NCBI RefSeq assembly: GCF_014645555.1
Contig: NZ_BMLY01000007.1
Span: forward strand, 1-64,000
From: Silvimonas amylolytica
GTDB taxonomy: Bacteria; Pseudomonadota; Gammaproteobacteria; Burkholderiales; Chitinibacteraceae
DNA length: 64,000 bases
Direction: 5' to 3'
The position numbers and the translations under genes are program-made. The notes beneath the pieces were generated by a model. It worked only from the letters and a program-made list of their open reading frames with translations, was not told the origin of the DNA and made no database searches. Each line of letters begins with the position of its first letter. Within the stretch, counting starts at the first letter, position 1. Shown piece after piece: positions 63,093 to 64,000 of the stretch.

Positions 63093-63773
63093 TTAACGAA
63101 CCTTGAACACCAGGTCCCACACGCCATGACCGAGATTGATACCACGCTGTTCAAACTTGGTCAGCGGGCGATACTCCGGGCGCGGCGCATAGGCTTCGGC
63201 AGTGTTCTGCAGCGCGGCCTCAGCGCTCAGCACTTCCAGCATCTGGATGGCATAGTCTTCCCAGTCCGTCGCCAGATGCACGTAGCCACCTTGTTTGATA
63301 CGGCTGACCAGCAGCTTCACAAAATCCGGCTGGATCAAGCGGCGTTTGTTGTGGCGTTTCTTGTGCCATGGGTCCGGAAAGAACACGTGCACACCGTCCA
63401 GCGCAGCCGGGGCGATCATGTGTTCCAGAACGTCCACCACATCGTGTTGCACAATGCGAATGTTGGTCAGGTTCTGTTCACCCACCAGTTTGAGCAAGCT
63501 GCCCACACCCGGGGTATGCACTTCACAGCCCAGAAAGTCTTTGTCTGGAGCGTGACCGGCGATCTGCGCGGTCGCCTGCCCCATCCCGAAGCCGATCTCC
63601 AGAATGCGCGGCGCATGACGGCCAAAGGCAGCATCCAGATCCAGCGGTTCAGGTTTGTATTCGACGATGTATTTGGGGCCGAACTCGGCAATGGCGCGTT
63701 CCTGGCCAGTCGACAAATGCCCCTGCCGCAGCACGAAACTGCGGATACGGCGCATGTAATGAGGGTTATCCAT
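63093..63773 (-). CDS. trmB: tRNA (guanine-N7)-methyltransferase
   Basis: A 226-residue TrmB that makes m7G46 in tRNA with S-adenosylmethionine. The SAM motif [16 protein letters not shown] is near 57-72, and the signature [17 protein letters not shown] near 130-146. The N-terminal [17 protein letters not shown] is typical. The ATG at 63773 follows immediately after a short gap. It ends 76 bases before the FlgT-like start. Confidence 0.96.
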   Translation of the reverse strand: MDNPHYMRRIRSFVLRQGHLSTGQERAIAEFGPKYIVEYKPEPLDLDAAFGRHAPRILEIGFGMGQATAQIAGHAPDKDFLGCEVHTPGVGSLLKLVGEQNLTNIRIVQHDVVDVLEHMIAPAALDGVHVFFPDPWHKKRHNKRRLIQPDFVKLLVSRIKQGGYVHLATDWEDYAIQMLEVLSAEAALQNTAEAYAPRPEYRPLTKFEQRGINLGHGVWDLVFKVR

Positions 63774-63869
63774 AAAAACTCGGTTTACTCAGCATCAATT
63801 TCAATCAGATATTCAAATATCGTAGCCCGTCTACCCGGCATCGGCACAGTAAGGCGGCACGGGGTAAAC

Positions 63870-63898
63870 AAAACGCCGCACAAACCGTGCGGCGTTTT
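63870..63898. terminator. terminator near the right end
   Basis: AAAACGCCGCAC? pairing is AAAACGCCGCAC with GTGCGGCGTTTT around AAACC; it lies 55 bases after the stop of the minus-strand frame entering at the right edge, upstream of trmB. Confidence 0.9.
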
Positions 63899-63952
63899 GA
63901 ACAACTGGCGGGCATGTTAAAGCCTGGGCCCGCTTTACGCCACACTTGAGGA

Positions 63953-64000
63953 TCAGCGGGCCAGCGGCAGACTGTAATAACGGTAGGTCTGGTCTAACTG
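63953..64000 (-). CDS. C-terminal end of an unidentified gene
   Basis: The minus strand reads QLDQTYRYYSLPLAR and then TGA at 63953-63955, open to the window edge. A strong terminator follows downstream, which supports a real gene end. Fifteen residues are too few to name the protein. Confidence 0.35.
   Translation of the reverse strand, partial: QLDQTYRYYSLPLAR

Noticed and set aside
1-64000. tRNA, rRNA, CRISPR array, prophage or transposase genes
   Set aside because: No cloverleaf-like sequences, spaced repeats, integrase or transposase motifs were noticed by eye; a dedicated search (tRNAscan-SE, Rfam) was not possible.

Overview
The window is a chromosome segment of a Gram-negative, flagellated betaproteobacterium, most likely of the order Neisseriales (Chitinibacteraceae or Chromobacteriaceae type). 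This is inferred from the moderately high GC, ubiquinone genes (ubiC, ubiA, ubiH), lipoproteins and AsmA-like envelope proteins, a birA-coaX pair that is fused in Neisseria, and protein wording; no rRNA is present to confirm it. No prophage, insertion sequence, CRISPR array, tRNA or rRNA was recognised. Genes are dense and most operons end in clear intrinsic terminators.

Layout. 1-5.2 kb: grxC, a WxxGxW lipoprotein, secB - SH3 protein - gpsA, and a PiT phosphate transporter. 5.2-8.2 kb (minus): azlC-azlD-bioF-bioH with overlapping or close junctions. 8.2-12.1 kb: ubiC, then a convergent beta-propeller lipoprotein, then ubiA and a membrane protein. 12.1-14.5 kb: yebC, a PEBP protein and an AraC-type regulator. 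14.5-17.9 kb: a tightly coupled operon of a CHASE2 class III cyclase, an SH3 protein and an M48 metalloprotease. 17.9-19.6 kb: a MarR regulator with a C-terminal Cys4 motif, translationally coupled to an MFS exporter and preceded by a perfect palindrome. 19.9-24.3 kb: a soluble PAS-PAS chemoreceptor, an EmrB-like MFS pump, a DedA-rhodanese fusion and a small cupin-like protein. 24.5-31.7 kb: a MocR regulator, a YcaQ-type DNA glycosylase, a TRIC/YicG channel, PBP1a, an ArgP-like regulator and two tiny membrane proteins. 32-35 kb: an S46 dipeptidyl-peptidase and a Ser/Thr-rich protein.

35.3-38.9 kb is a 3-hydroxybutyrate utilisation operon: GntP-type permease, 3-hydroxybutyrate dehydrogenase, and both subunits of 3-oxoacid CoA-transferase, which together convert imported or polyhydroxybutyrate-derived 3-hydroxybutyrate to acetoacetyl-CoA. 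39-41.5 kb holds pepP-ubiH. 41.6-47.9 kb is an allantoin utilisation cluster: NCS1 permease (plus strand), and on the minus strand a GntR/FCD regulator, allantoin racemase, PuuE allantoinase, allantoicase and ureidoglycolate lyase, enough to take allantoin to glyoxylate and urea. Two identical 15-bp sites (GATTGTATACAAAAT) in the divergent promoter region are the likely regulator targets. A 379-bp non-coding element bounded by perfect 19-bp inverted repeats sits inside this operon.

48-64 kb: a PilZ protein, metE with divergent metR, a di-iron ferritin-like protein, a giant DUF748 envelope protein, a STAS-domain protein, hslV without hslU beside it, birA-coaX-SPOR protein, a probable FlgT, trmB, and the last codons of an unidentified gene at the right edge.

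Most of the window is ordinary core metabolism. The parts I judge most worth a second look are the inverted-repeat element in the allantoin operon, the Cys4 MarR/MFS pair with its palindrome, the cyclase-SH3-protease operon, the MocR intergenic repeats, and several uncharacterised small or secreted proteins.
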